This document shows positions 9,506 through 18,076 of a stretch of 64,000 bases of DNA, piece by piece. Origin of the DNA: Antarctobacter aquimaris (GTDB taxonomy: Bacteria; Pseudomonadota; Alphaproteobacteria; Rhodobacterales; Rhodobacteraceae); assembly GCF_900184945.1 (NCBI RefSeq), contig NZ_FXYF01000008.1, positions 1 through 64,000 of the forward strand, written 5' to 3'. The translations under genes and the position numbers were made by a program. The notes below the pieces were generated by a model. It was not told the DNA's origin, did not search any database, and was given only the letters and a program-made list of their open reading frames with translations. Every line of letters begins with the position of its first letter. Position 1 is the first letter of the stretch.

Positions 9506-10591
9506 TCAGAGCACCCGGCAGGCGGCCAGCGCCTCCTCATCCGGGCAGAGGCCCAGCCCCGGCCCGTCCGGCAGGCACAGCGCGCCGTCGACGATGCGCA
9601 GCGGATCGGGCAGCAGCAGCCGGGCGATGCGGGCCTGCGCGCGGTGCAGCTCGATCCCGCCCTGCTCCATCGCGCCGCAGACCCAGTGCAGGTTGACGAA
9701 GTCCCAGCCGCCGCCGGGTGCCACCTGCCGCCCCTGCCCCTGCGCGCGCCGCGCCACGTCGACCGCCGCCGCGACCCCACCGGCAAAGACGGCGTTGGGT
9801 TGCAACACCTGCACCCCCGCCTCGGTCAGCAGGTCAAACCGCTCTGTGCTCTGCTCCATCTGGCCCGCGCCCAGCGGCATGACGCCCATGCGCGCCAGGT
9901 CAGCCAAGGCGTGGCGGTCGTTGCCCAAAACCGGCTCTTCCAGCCAGGCCAGGTCCAGGTCCGCCGCCGCGCGGACAAAGTCGCGCGCGGTCTCCAGGTC
10001 CATACCGCAATTCGCATCGGCGATCAGTTCGGCCTGCGGGCCGATGGCGTCACGCACCGCGCGCAGGCGCGCCACGTCCTCGGCGACGCTGCGCCCCCGT
10101 GCGGCGATCAGCACCTTGACCCCGCGCGCGCCCCCGGCGACCTCGCGCGCGCAGACCTCGACCAGCGCCCCTGTGTCCAAAGCCGGAAAGCCGCAGGTCA
10201 CATGCACCGGCGCAGAGACCCGCCTGCCGCCCAGCTGCGCCGCCAGGCTGACGCCCGCCCGCGTCGCCGCGAGATCCGCCAGCGCCACGTCCAGCGCCGA
10301 CAGCGCCGAGACGACGACGCCGGTCATGCCGCGCGGGTTGACCCGGCGCATCAGGGCCGAGGTCGTCGGCACCTCCGGCACGTCCAGCGCGGCGCGCACC
10401 GCCCCGTTCAGGAACCCCGCCACCTCGGCCGCCAGGAACCGCCCGGTGAATCCCTCGCCCGTCACCCCGTCCCGATCACGCAGACGCACCCGGACAAAGG
10501 TGAAGCTGTCCGGGCCGGAATAGGGGTCGGGATCGCCCGGCAGCGCGCCGGGCCGGTGCACCGTGGCGACACAGCTCAGCGGGCCGCGCAC
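9506..10591 (-). CDS. mandelate racemase/muconate lactonizing enzyme family protein with altered metal site
   Basis: A 361-residue member of the enolase superfamily, with an N-terminal capping domain and a TIM barrel. Of the usual metal ligands, Asp192 (ADANCG) and Glu218/Glu219 (LEEP) are present. The third ligand position, normally Glu in a GE motif, is Gln244 (GAGQ). The aspartate of the usual QPD is Asn266 (QPN), and the usual PH histidine is replaced by PGGG (292-295). A lysine (Lys159) remains at the start of the barrel. It probably acts, if active, on a hydroxy or sugar acid, but the chemistry may differ from racemase. It lies four bases downstream of the SDR gene and is co-transcribed with it. 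Confidence 0.85.
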   Translation of the reverse strand: MRGPLSCVATVHRPGALPGDPDPYSGPDSFTFVRVRLRDRDGVTGEGFTGRFLAAEVAGFLNGAVRAALDVPEVPTTSALMRRVNPRGMTGVVVSALSALDVALADLAATRAGVSLAAQLGGRRVSAPVHVTCGFPALDTGALVEVCAREVAGGARGVKVLIAARGRSVAEDVARLRAVRDAIGPQAELIADANCGMDLETARDFVRAAADLDLAWLEEPVLGNDRHALADLARMGVMPLGAGQMEQSTERFDLLTEAGVQVLQPNAVFAGGVAAAVDVARRAQGQGRQVAPGGGWDFVNLHWVCGAMEQGGIELHRAQARIARLLLPDPLRIVDGALCLPDGPGLGLCPDEEALAACRVL

Positions 10592-10595
10592 GGCG

Positions 10596-11339
10596 TCACG
10601 TCTCCTCGCCGCCGTTCACCGCGATCATCTGTCCGGTGACGAAACGCGCGTCGTCCGACACGAGAAAGGCCACCGTTCCGGCGATATCCTCGGGCCGCCC
10701 CATCGACCCCACCGGGATCGAGGCCACGCGCTTGGGATCATCGACCGTCTCGGTCTCCTTGCGGATCTGGCCGGGCGAGATGACGTTGGCGGTGATGCCC
10801 TTGGGGGCGAATTCCTCGGACAGCGCCTTGGTCATGCCCCAGACGCCGTGTTTGGCGGCCGAGATCGGCGCCCCCTCGAAATAGCCGCGGATCGCCTTCA
10901 TCCCGGCAAAGTTCACGATCCGGCCCCAGCCGTTGTCCACCATGCCGGGCAGAAAGGCGCGGCTGAGGCGAAAGGCGCCGGTCAGCGCGGTGTCGATCAC
11001 CCGGCTCCAGTCCTCGTCCGTTGTCTCGAGGAACGGCTTGTGCGGCCGCACGGCGGCGTTGTTGACCAGGATGTCGACCCGGCCGAACCGCTCCAGCGCG
11101 GCCTTGGCGATGGTCTGCACCGCCTGCGCATCGCTCACGTCGCCCATCGCCACCAGCGCCTCTGCGCCCCGTTCGCGCACCATGGCGGCGGTCTGTTCCG
11201 CCGCGGCGCTGTCGCGCGATCCGTTGACGACGATGGCGCAGCCCTCATCCGCAAGGCGCAGCGCGATGGCCCGCCCGATGTTCTGGCCCGACCCCGAAAC
11301 AAAGGCCGTCCGGCCCGTCAGTCTGCTGCCGTTCTGCAT
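10596..11339 (-). CDS. short-chain dehydrogenase/reductase lacking the standard Ser and Tyr
   Basis: A 247-residue classical-length SDR. The Rossmann motif GSGQNIGRAIA (16-26), the NNAA motif (93-96) and Lys163 are present. At the positions of the catalytic serine and tyrosine it has Ala/Gly (NFAGM, 143-147) and Ile159 (PISAAK), with Tyr153 nearby. Homologous SDRs with NFAGM...SAAK exist, so this is likely a real subfamily, perhaps with shifted catalysis. It is the first gene of a two-gene operon with the enolase-superfamily gene and is transcribed away from a FadR-type regulator whose palindromic operator candidate lies between them. The substrate is unknown. Confidence 0.85.
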   Translation of the reverse strand: MQNGSRLTGRTAFVSGSGQNIGRAIALRLADEGCAIVVNGSRDSAAAEQTAAMVRERGAEALVAMGDVSDAQAVQTIAKAALERFGRVDILVNNAAVRPHKPFLETTDEDWSRVIDTALTGAFRLSRAFLPGMVDNGWGRIVNFAGMKAIRGYFEGAPISAAKHGVWGMTKALSEEFAPKGITANVISPGQIRKETETVDDPKRVASIPVGSMGRPEDIAGTVAFLVSDDARFVTGQMIAVNGGEET

Positions 11340-11443
11340 GTGTCGCTCCTTCCGGTTCCGGCCCCGGCGATCCGCCAGATCCCCTGTCCCGCCGGGCGCT
11401 TGTCGACAGGGGTATCGCCCCGTCTTCGATCATTCAACAGAAT

Positions 11444-11455
11444 ATTGTTGACAAT
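11444..11455. promoter_or_regulatory. ATTGT-TG-ACAAT inverted repeat, candidate FadR-type operator
   Basis: A perfect five-base inverted repeat around a TG centre lies in the space between the SDR operon and the regulator gene. It overlaps the TTGACA of the regulator's candidate promoter. Eleven of its bases recur before the second FadR-type gene at 20172. Autoregulation is the simplest reading. Confidence 0.5.
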
Positions 11456-11476
11456 CTACAATCCATGACCTGAAAT
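11448..11476 (+). promoter_or_regulatory. promoter candidate for the FadR-type regulator
   Basis: TTGACA (11448-11453), a 17-base spacer and TGAAAT (11471-11476) end only six bases before the regulator's ATG. The transcript would start at or next to the start codon, and no strong ribosome site is present, so a leaderless message is plausible. Confidence 0.4.
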
Positions 11477-11482
11477 CAGGGC

Positions 11483-12178
11483 ATGAGCGAGGGGTCCCAA
11501 ATTCGTGGCAGCTTTGAACGCCGGCGTCCGTTGGTGCACGAGGTCCGTGACGAACTGGAACGCATCATCCTCGAAGGCGAGGTGGCGGCGGGTGAGCGGC
11601 TGGACGAATCCACGCTGGCCGAACTGATGGGCGTCAGCCGCGGCCCGGTGCGCGAGGCGGCCCGCTCGCTGGAACGCGACGGGCTGGTGACGGCGGTCGC
11701 CAACCGCGGCGTCTTTGTCCGCAGCCTGTCGCTGCAAGAGACGCTGGAGCTGTATGACCTGCGCGCGATGATCGCCGGCTACCTCTGCGCCGAACTGGCC
11801 CGCACCGCCGACGCCGCCCTGCACCAGACCTTGCAGGTCTACCTGCACCGCATGGACGAGGCGATCGCCGAGCAGGACGAAAGCGCGTATTTCCTGACCA
11901 ACCTCGCCTTTCACGATCACATCGCCGCCGCCGCGGCCAAGCCGCGCTCCTGCGCGCTCTACACCGCGCTGGGCAAGGAGGTGCGCCTGTTCCGCCTGCG
12001 CGTCCTGTCGGGCCGCGCCGCGCTGGAACTGTCGAACAGCGAACACCGGCGTCTGGTCGACGCCATCACCCGCGGAGATGCACAGGCCGCCCGCGACGAA
12101 GGCGCCCAGCATCACCTGAACGGAAAGCAACGCCTGTTGGCCTCGCTCGAGGCCGGCGCGGAGGATCCGGCCGGCTAG
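11483..12178 (+). CDS. GntR-family (FadR subfamily) regulator
   Basis: A 231-residue regulator with an N-terminal winged helix (about 15-75, AELMGVSRGPVREAARSLERDGLV) and an all-helical FCD ligand-binding domain (about 85-215) that normally binds a metal and an organic acid. It precedes a tricarboxylate transporter operon in the same direction and is divergent from the SDR-enolase operon, so it probably controls both in response to their substrate. It is clearly related to the second FadR-type protein at 20210, including the shared stretches VSRG.VREA.RSL and LYDLR. Confidence 0.92.
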   Translation: MSEGSQIRGSFERRRPLVHEVRDELERIILEGEVAAGERLDESTLAELMGVSRGPVREAARSLERDGLVTAVANRGVFVRSLSLQETLELYDLRAMIAGYLCAELARTADAALHQTLQVYLHRMDEAIAEQDESAYFLTNLAFHDHIAAAAAKPRSCALYTALGKEVRLFRLRVLSGRAALELSNSEHRRLVDAITRGDAQAARDEGAQHHLNGKQRLLASLEAGAEDPAG

Positions 12179-12240
12179 ACAAAGGGAACAGGCCCAAACA
12201 GGCCACGGATCACAAGATCAAACCAGGGAGGAAAAAAACA

Positions 12241-13233
12241 ATGGAACTTACACTCAAATCGAAGGGGGCTTCGGCCACCGGCCTTGTTGCGGCGCTGGCC
12301 GTGGCGACCCCGCTTGCCTTTTCGGCACCGGCCTTTGCGCAGGACTACCCGGCGGCGGACCAGACGCTTGACTGGACCATCGCCTTTGGTCCCGGCGGCG
12401 GCAACGACATCATGGCCCGCAGCATCATCGAGATCCTGAAGAAGTACGAGCTCTACCCGGGCGACATCCAGCCCGAGAACCGCGCCGGGGGCTCGGGCGC
12501 GGTGGGCTGGGGCTATCTCTTTGCCCAGGACGGCAACCCCTACGGCATCTCGACGACCTCGGGCAGCTTTGTCACCACGCCGCTTCAGGCCGACACGCCT
12601 TGGAAACCGGCGGACTTCACGCCCGTCGCCCTGCTGGCCACCGACGACCTCGTGCTGGTGGTCAACAAGGACAGCGAGATCCAGAACATCGAGCAGTTCA
12701 TCGCCTTCGCCAAGGAAAACCCGATCAACATCGGCGGCACCGGCACCGTGAACGTCGACTTCATCGTGCCGACGCTGTTCGCGCAAAAGGCCGGGTTCGA
12801 ATTCGACTATGTGTCGTTCAACGACATGTCCGAACAGACCACCGCGCTGTTGTCCAACGCGCTGGACGCGATGGTCGGCAATCCCGGCGAGATCCTCGGC
12901 CTGATCGAATCCGGCGACCTGCGTCCGCTGGTCTTCTCGGGCAAGAACGTGCCCAAGGCGCTCGAAGGCGTGCCGACCATGGGCGACATCGGCTTTGACA
13001 TCGGCGTGTCGATGCCGCGCGGCCTGATCCTGGCACCGAACGCGCCCAAGGAGGCGCAGGACTGGTGGATCGAGACCATGAAGAAGGTCGTCGAGACGCC
13101 CGAGTGGGACGCCTACATCACCTCCAACACCCTGACCCCCACGGTCATCTACGGCGATGAATTCGCGGCGTTCCTGACCACCACCATGGGCGGGTTCGAG
13201 GAAGTGCTGCGCTCGGTCGGCGCAATCGACTGA
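12241..13233 (+). CDS. tctC: tripartite tricarboxylate transporter (TTT) substrate-binding protein, TctC family
   Basis: A 330-residue periplasmic binding protein with a signal peptide (residues 1 to about 34, cleavage after AFA). The mature part starts with the family's GPGGGNDIMAR ligand loop and contains the RAGGSGAVGW motif. TctC proteins deliver carboxylates to the TctAB permease. GGGAGGAAAAAAAC gives a strong ribosome site, as expected for the most abundant subunit. It is the first of three transporter genes, followed by tctB and tctA. The actual substrate is not known; adjacent Ldh2-type dehydrogenase and enolase-superfamily genes suggest a hydroxy acid. Confidence 0.93.
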   Translation: MELTLKSKGASATGLVAALAVATPLAFSAPAFAQDYPAADQTLDWTIAFGPGGGNDIMARSIIEILKKYELYPGDIQPENRAGGSGAVGWGYLFAQDGNPYGISTTSGSFVTTPLQADTPWKPADFTPVALLATDDLVLVVNKDSEIQNIEQFIAFAKENPINIGGTGTVNVDFIVPTLFAQKAGFEFDYVSFNDMSEQTTALLSNALDAMVGNPGEILGLIESGDLRPLVFSGKNVPKALEGVPTMGDIGFDIGVSMPRGLILAPNAPKEAQDWWIETMKKVVETPEWDAYITSNTLTPTVIYGDEFAAFLTTTMGGFEEVLRSVGAID

Positions 13234-13297
13234 TCACCCCGGTACGGCACTCCCGGCCGGGCGCCCTGCCCGGCCGGTCTTTCACGGGACAGGTTCC

Positions 13298-13744
13298 ATG
13301 CGCATCGTGTTCGCGCTCGTGCTTCTGGCGGGCGCTGTCTTCTATACCTACGTCGCCTTTGTCGACCTGTCGTTCCTGACGCGGACCGGGCGGCTGGGCC
13401 CGGGTTTCTTTCCCCGCGTGATCGGCGTGACGGCGATCGTCGTCTGCCTGCTGATCACGCTGGACGAGATGCGCCGCAGCCGCGAGCCCAATGGCGACAA
13501 CAGCCGCTGGCGCGACGCGGTGGCGCTGATCGCGCTGGGGCTGCTCTACGCGGTGCTGATGCGGCTGTTCGGCGGCTTTGTCGCCACGGTGATCTTCCTC
13601 GGCCTCGCGCTGACGGTGGTCAACCCGGGGCGCCACCTCACCAACGGGCTGGTGTCGGTGCTGGTGCCCATCGCGGTCTACCTGCTGTTCGACCGGCTGC
13701 TGAACGCCAGCATGCCGCCCGCCCTCTATTCCCTGCCGATCTGA
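13298..13744 (+). CDS. tctB: TTT transporter small membrane subunit, TctB family
   Basis: A 148-residue protein with four predicted membrane segments, the size and pattern of TctB. The conserved GFFPRVIG motif after the first helix is characteristic of the family. It pairs with TctA in the inner membrane to take up carboxylates with cations. It lies 64 bases after tctC and 33 bases before tctA in the same operon. Confidence 0.92.
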   Translation: MRIVFALVLLAGAVFYTYVAFVDLSFLTRTGRLGPGFFPRVIGVTAIVVCLLITLDEMRRSREPNGDNSRWRDAVALIALGLLYAVLMRLFGGFVATVIFLGLALTVVNPGRHLTNGLVSVLVPIAVYLLFDRLLNASMPPALYSLPI

Positions 13745-13777
13745 CGGCGCCCGACGCATCCCAACCGAGGACACCTG

Positions 13778-15307
13778 ATGGACATCTTTTCGGACCTGCT
13801 GATGGGGTTGTCGATCGCCATCACACCGATCAACATGGTCTACCTGCTGGTCGGCGCGATGGTCGGCATGGTGGTCGGGGTGATCCCCGGTTTCGGCCCC
13901 TCGGCGGGGCTGGCCATCCTGCTGCCGGTCACCTTCGGCATGGACCCGGTCGGCGCCATCATGATGCTGGCCGCGATCTACTACGGCGCGATGTACGGCG
14001 GCACGATCACTTCGATCCTGCTCAACACCCCGGGCGAAAGCGCCACCGTCGCCAGCACCTTTGACGGCTTTCCGCTGGCCAAGAACGGCCGCGCGGGGCC
14101 CGCGCTGGTGATGCAGGCGGCGGCCTCGTTCATCGGCGGCACGGTGGGGGTGATCCTGATCACCATCCTCGCGCCGATGTTCAGCCAGGTGTCGCGCAGT
14201 TTCGGCCCGCCGGAATACTTCCTGCTGGCCATGATGGGGATGCTCACCCTCATCGTGATGATCGGCAAGAACTGGAAGTTCGGCGTGATCTCGGCCCTGA
14301 TCGGCTTTGCGCTGGGCACCGTCGGCGTGGACCTCGAGACCGGGCAGGGCCGCTACACCTTCGGCTCGGCCGAGTTGATCGGCGGCATCTACTTCATCCC
14401 CATCGCCATCGGCCTGTTCGGCCTGGGCGAGCTGTTCTATGCCTTCTACAACGGGCTGCACCGCACCGGCACCGGCGGCATCGTCCGCTACGACGCCGAG
14501 GAACGGTTCTGGCCCACCGCCCATGACTGGATCTCGACCCGCTGGACCATGGTGCGCGGCTCGCTCCTGGGCTTTGTCGTCGGCGTGATCCCGGGTGCGG
14601 GCGCGACCATCGCCTCGCTGATGGCCTATTCCATCGAACGCTCGGTCTCCAAGACGCCCGAGAACTTCGGCAAGGGCGAGATGGCCGGCCTCGTGGCCCC
14701 CGAGACGGCGAACAACGCCGCCTCCTCGGGGGCGATGATCCCGCTCCTGACGCTGGGCATTCCCGGTTCGGCCTCCACCGCCGTTCTGCTGGCGGCCTTC
14801 CTGATGTGGGGCCTGCGCCCCGGCCCGCTGTTCATGTCGCAGAACCCGGAACTGGCCTGGGGCCTCATCGCCTCGATGTACCTGGGCAACATGGCGCTGC
14901 TGGCGATCAGCATCTTTGCCATCCCGCTCTTCGTGCAGATCATCAAGGTGCCCTACCGCATCCTCGGCCCGACCATCGTGGTGATCTGCGCGCTGGGCAC
15001 CTTCAGCGTGCACGCCAGCTTTGTCGAAACCTACCTGATGTTCGCGGCGGGCATCATCGGCTTCTTCATGCGGCTTTACGGCTATTCGCCCGCCGCGCTG
15101 GTGCTGGCGCTGGTGCTGGGGCCGCTGGCCGAAGAGGCGCTGCGCCAGACGCTGACCATCTCGCGCGGATCGTTCATGATCTTCGTGGAACGCACGCCCT
15201 CGCTGGTCATTATCCTGGTCACGGTGGCGCTGGTGGTGCTGTTGCCGCTGCTGGCCCGGATCGGCAAGTCGGCGCGCAGCAACGACGTCGAGAACGCCGG
15301 CACCTGA
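13778..15307 (+). CDS. tctA: TTT transporter large membrane subunit, TctA family
   Basis: A 509-residue permease with about twelve membrane segments. Family signatures are GVIPGFGPSAGLAILLP near residue 35, YYGAMYGGTITSILLNTPG and the second-half repeat GVIPGAGATIASLMAY and TLGIPGSASTAVLL, showing the internal duplication typical of TctA. It forms the transport path of the system. Its stop overlaps the start of the Ldh2-type gene by one base (TGATG), so the two are coupled. Confidence 0.94.
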   Translation: MDIFSDLLMGLSIAITPINMVYLLVGAMVGMVVGVIPGFGPSAGLAILLPVTFGMDPVGAIMMLAAIYYGAMYGGTITSILLNTPGESATVASTFDGFPLAKNGRAGPALVMQAAASFIGGTVGVILITILAPMFSQVSRSFGPPEYFLLAMMGMLTLIVMIGKNWKFGVISALIGFALGTVGVDLETGQGRYTFGSAELIGGIYFIPIAIGLFGLGELFYAFYNGLHRTGTGGIVRYDAEERFWPTAHDWISTRWTMVRGSLLGFVVGVIPGAGATIASLMAYSIERSVSKTPENFGKGEMAGLVAPETANNAASSGAMIPLLTLGIPGSASTAVLLAAFLMWGLRPGPLFMSQNPELAWGLIASMYLGNMALLAISIFAIPLFVQIIKVPYRILGPTIVVICALGTFSVHASFVETYLMFAAGIIGFFMRLYGYSPAALVLALVLGPLAEEALRQTLTISRGSFMIFVERTPSLVIILVTVALVVLLPLLARIGKSARSNDVENAGT

Positions 15308-16335
15308 TGGCGCGCCTGCCCTTCGACGCGGCCCAGACCCTCGCCGCCCGCGCCTTCGCGCGCGCGGGCGTCGCGATCCCCGACGCGGACAGCGCCGCGC
15401 AGATGCTGACCTTGACCGAGGCCATGGGGATCTCCACCCATGGCCTTGTGCGTGTGCGGGATTACACCGCGCGGATCGCGGCGGGCGGCATCGACGCGCA
15501 GGCCGCCCCGCAGGTCGAGCGCCCCGCCCCCGCCCTGCTGCGCATCGACGGCGCGCGCGGCCTCGGCCCCGCCGTCGCCTTCTCCGCGCTGGAGCACACC
15601 ATGCAGGCCGCGCGCCAGTGCGGCGTCGCCGCCGCCTTCCTGCGCCGGGCCAGCCACCTGGGCGCGCTGGCGCCCTACCTGTTTGTCGCGGCCGAACACG
15701 GCTTTGCCGCCGTCATCACCAGCAACACCGCGCCGATGATGGCCCCGGCGGGCGGCCGCGCCCCGGTGATCGGCAACAACCCCTTGGGCTTTGCCCTGCC
15801 ACACCCCGAGGGGCGGCACGTCATCCTCGACATGGCGCTGTCCGTGGTGTCGCGGTCGCGCGTGCGGGCGGCGGCCAGGGCGGGCACCCCCATCCCCGAC
15901 AGCTGGGCCACCGGGCCGGACGGCCTGCCCACAACCGACCCGGCACAGGCGATGCGCGGGCTGATGTCCGCCATCGGCGGCGACAAGGGCGCGAACCTCG
16001 CGCTCTGCCTCGATCTTATGGCCGGAGGGCTGTCAGGCGCCGCGATGCTGTCCGAGGTGCCGACCGCCGCCGATACCCCCGGCGCGCCGCAGGACCTGGG
16101 CCAGATGATCCTGCTGGTGGATGCCGCGCGGCTGTTGCCTGACACGGACCGCGCCGCGCGTCTCGACACCGCCGCACGGATCGTCGGCCAGTCCCCCGCG
16201 CTGAACCCCGCGCAGCCGCCCCGCCTGCCCGGCGCCCGCGCGCTGGCCCGCCTGCAAAAGGCAAGGGCGGAGGGGATCGACATCCCCTCCGCCCTGCTGT
16301 CGGATCTCGAGACGCTGGCCGGTCAGCCCGCCTGA
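15307..16335 (+). CDS. Ldh2/YlbC-type malate/L-lactate (ureidoglycolate) dehydrogenase family oxidoreductase
   Basis: A 342-residue NAD(P)-dependent oxidoreductase of the Ldh2 fold, unrelated to Rossmann dehydrogenases. Motifs include STHGLVRV (43-50) with catalytic His45, SHLG with His117, NTAP, GNNPLGFALP (156-165) and DMALS. The family oxidises 2-hydroxy acids such as malate, lactate, sulfolactate or ureidoglycolate. The ATG overlaps the tctA stop, so it belongs to the transporter operon and probably oxidises the imported compound. Its end overlaps the convergent aminotransferase gene by 13 bases. Confidence 0.9.
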   Translation: MARLPFDAAQTLAARAFARAGVAIPDADSAAQMLTLTEAMGISTHGLVRVRDYTARIAAGGIDAQAAPQVERPAPALLRIDGARGLGPAVAFSALEHTMQAARQCGVAAAFLRRASHLGALAPYLFVAAEHGFAAVITSNTAPMMAPAGGRAPVIGNNPLGFALPHPEGRHVILDMALSVVSRSRVRAAARAGTPIPDSWATGPDGLPTTDPAQAMRGLMSAIGGDKGANLALCLDLMAGGLSGAAMLSEVPTAADTPGAPQDLGQMILLVDAARLLPDTDRAARLDTAARIVGQSPALNPAQPPRLPGARALARLQKARAEGIDIPSALLSDLETLAGQPA

Positions 16336-17624
16336 CGCGCCTCCTCGGCGATCTCCTGCACCGCTTGCAGGAACCGCGCGACCTCGGCCTCGGAGTTGTA
16401 GTGGCACATCGACACCCGGATGCAGGCCGGCAGGCCCAGCGGGTCAAGGATGTTGCGCGAATAGTGATCGGCCTTGCGCGTATGGGTGCGAATTCCCCGC
16501 TCGCGCAGCTTGGTCACCGTGTCCTGCGCGGCCTGCCCCTTGAACACGAAACTCACCAGCCCCTCGCGGCGCGGGTTGTCCACGCCGCCGACCATCACCA
16601 CCTCGTCGTACCCGGCCAGCCCCTTGAGGTTGCCGGTGCCGTGCAGCATGGCATTGGTCAGCGCCGCCTCGTGCGCGTGGATCGCGTCACCCGCCGCGAC
16701 GATCCGTTCGCGCCGGTCTGCCGAGTCCGACACCTGCCCGCCCAGCCAGTCGAAATAGGCCACCACGTCCGAGAAGGTGGCATAGGATCCGGTGTCGCGC
16801 GTGCCCAGTTCCCAGGGCGCACCCGGCGCGTCGATCAGGTTGTCATGCGGCAGCTTGGCCAGCCGGTTCGACAGCCAGGCAAGGCCATAGCCGTGGCGCG
16901 AAAACACCTTGTAGGGCGACACCACGTAGCCATCCACGCCGTAGCTGGACAGGTCCAGACGGCCGTGCGCGGCGTGCTGGATGCCGTCGACGATGATGTA
17001 GCAATCGGGCGCCACCGACCGGATCGCCCTGGCGACGGCGGCCACGTCCACCCCCATGCCGGAGACCGGCGAGGTGTGCAGGATGGTGGCGACGCGGGTA
17101 TCGGCGGTCAGCTGCGGCAGGTAATGCTCCGGGTACACCGATCCCGTCTCCGGATCATGGCTCACCAGCACATGCGTCTTGCCCGCGACCTCCGCCCAGC
17201 GGTTGCAGGCGCTGCGGGTGGCGGGATGCTCCAGCGTACTGCCCAGCACGCGGCCGCCCTCGGGCGTGCCGAGACAGGCCGCCGAGATCAGCCGGAACAG
17301 CAGTTCCGTCCCGCTTTCGCCGACAAAAAAGGTGCCGCCCGGCGCGTTGAAGAACACGCGCATGTCGTCCTTGGCCTTGTCGATGATCCGCACCAGCTCG
17401 TGCGAGGCCTCGTTGTCGCGGCCCTGGTTGTCCGGGATACCGGCAAAGAAACCCGAGGTTTCGACCACGGATTTCAGCGTCAGCGCGCCGCCCGCGTTTT
17501 CAAAGAACACCCGGTCCCCGGCAAAGGGACAGCTGTCGACATGGGCAAACCGCGCCCGGATCGCGGTCAAAAGGTCGGGAGTGATCCCGCGGGTAGGCTG
17601 TTGTGCAGTCACGGCATTTTCCAT
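16323..17624 (-). CDS. class V aminotransferase / cysteine desulfurase-like PLP enzyme
   Basis: A 433-residue fold-type I PLP enzyme. Lys239 in SPYKVFSRHGYG should bind the cofactor; Asp213 (VDGIQHAAHG) and His133 (LEHPATR) are in the expected places. Proteins of this group include cysteine desulfurases, kynureninase-like and serine-glyoxylate-type enzymes; no cysteine in the desulfurase loop position was identified, so an aminotransferase or lyase role is as likely. It is the last gene of the CaiB-crotonase-PaaI operon, overlapping the PaaI gene by 16 bases. The real substrate is unknown. Confidence 0.8.
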   Translation of the reverse strand: MENAVTAQQPTRGITPDLLTAIRARFAHVDSCPFAGDRVFFENAGGALTLKSVVETSGFFAGIPDNQGRDNEASHELVRIIDKAKDDMRVFFNAPGGTFFVGESGTELLFRLISAACLGTPEGGRVLGSTLEHPATRSACNRWAEVAGKTHVLVSHDPETGSVYPEHYLPQLTADTRVATILHTSPVSGMGVDVAAVARAIRSVAPDCYIIVDGIQHAAHGRLDLSSYGVDGYVVSPYKVFSRHGYGLAWLSNRLAKLPHDNLIDAPGAPWELGTRDTGSYATFSDVVAYFDWLGGQVSDSADRRERIVAAGDAIHAHEAALTNAMLHGTGNLKGLAGYDEVVMVGGVDNPRREGLVSFVFKGQAAQDTVTKLRERGIRTHTRKADHYSRNILDPLGLPACIRVSMCHYNSEAEVARFLQAVQEIAEEARQAG

Positions 17625-18076
17625 GTGGCGGTGGCAAGGGCGGCAAGCTTGCCGTCCTCGGAATACAGGCGGCTTTCCATGAAGGACATGGACCGGCCCC
17701 GGCGGGTGAACCGACCTTCGCAGGTGACGGTGCCGCCCATGACCGGGCGCATGAACTGGATCTTCATCTCGATCGTGGCCCCCGGCCCCGCGACCTTGGC
17801 GACCAGGTGGCCCATGGAGATGTCCATGGCCGAGGCCATGACACCGCCGTGCAGCGACCCTTGCGGGTTGCGCAGCACGTCCGAGACCGGGAATTTCACG
17901 CGGCAGACTTCCTTGTCGGCATCCGCCGCCTCGGCGGGCAGGTAGGCAAACGACAGGTCCAGGAACCGGGCGAGGAAAAAGCGTTCGAACGCCTGTTCAT
18001 GGTCCGACAGCGCGGTTTCGAACCGCGCCCGCGCCTCGCCCTCGTCCACCCGTTTCGGTGCGGTTTCGGAACTCAT
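17609..18076 (-). CDS. PaaI-like hotdog thioesterase
   Basis: A 155-residue protein with a single hotdog domain. The catalytic-helix signature NPQGSLHGGVMASAMDISMGH, interrupted here as NPQGSLHGG followed by the central helix, is that of PaaI/YbgC-type acyl-CoA thioesterases, which hydrolyse aromatic or short-chain acyl-CoA and rescue trapped CoA. It overlaps the crotonase gene by four bases and the aminotransferase gene by 16, so the three are translated as a unit. The surrounding genes point to a CoA-thioester pathway. Confidence 0.88.
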   Translation of the reverse strand: MSSETAPKRVDEGEARARFETALSDHEQAFERFFLARFLDLSFAYLPAEAADADKEVCRVKFPVSDVLRNPQGSLHGGVMASAMDISMGHLVAKVAGPGATIEMKIQFMRPVMGGTVTCEGRFTRRGRSMSFMESRLYSEDGKLAALATATWKMP

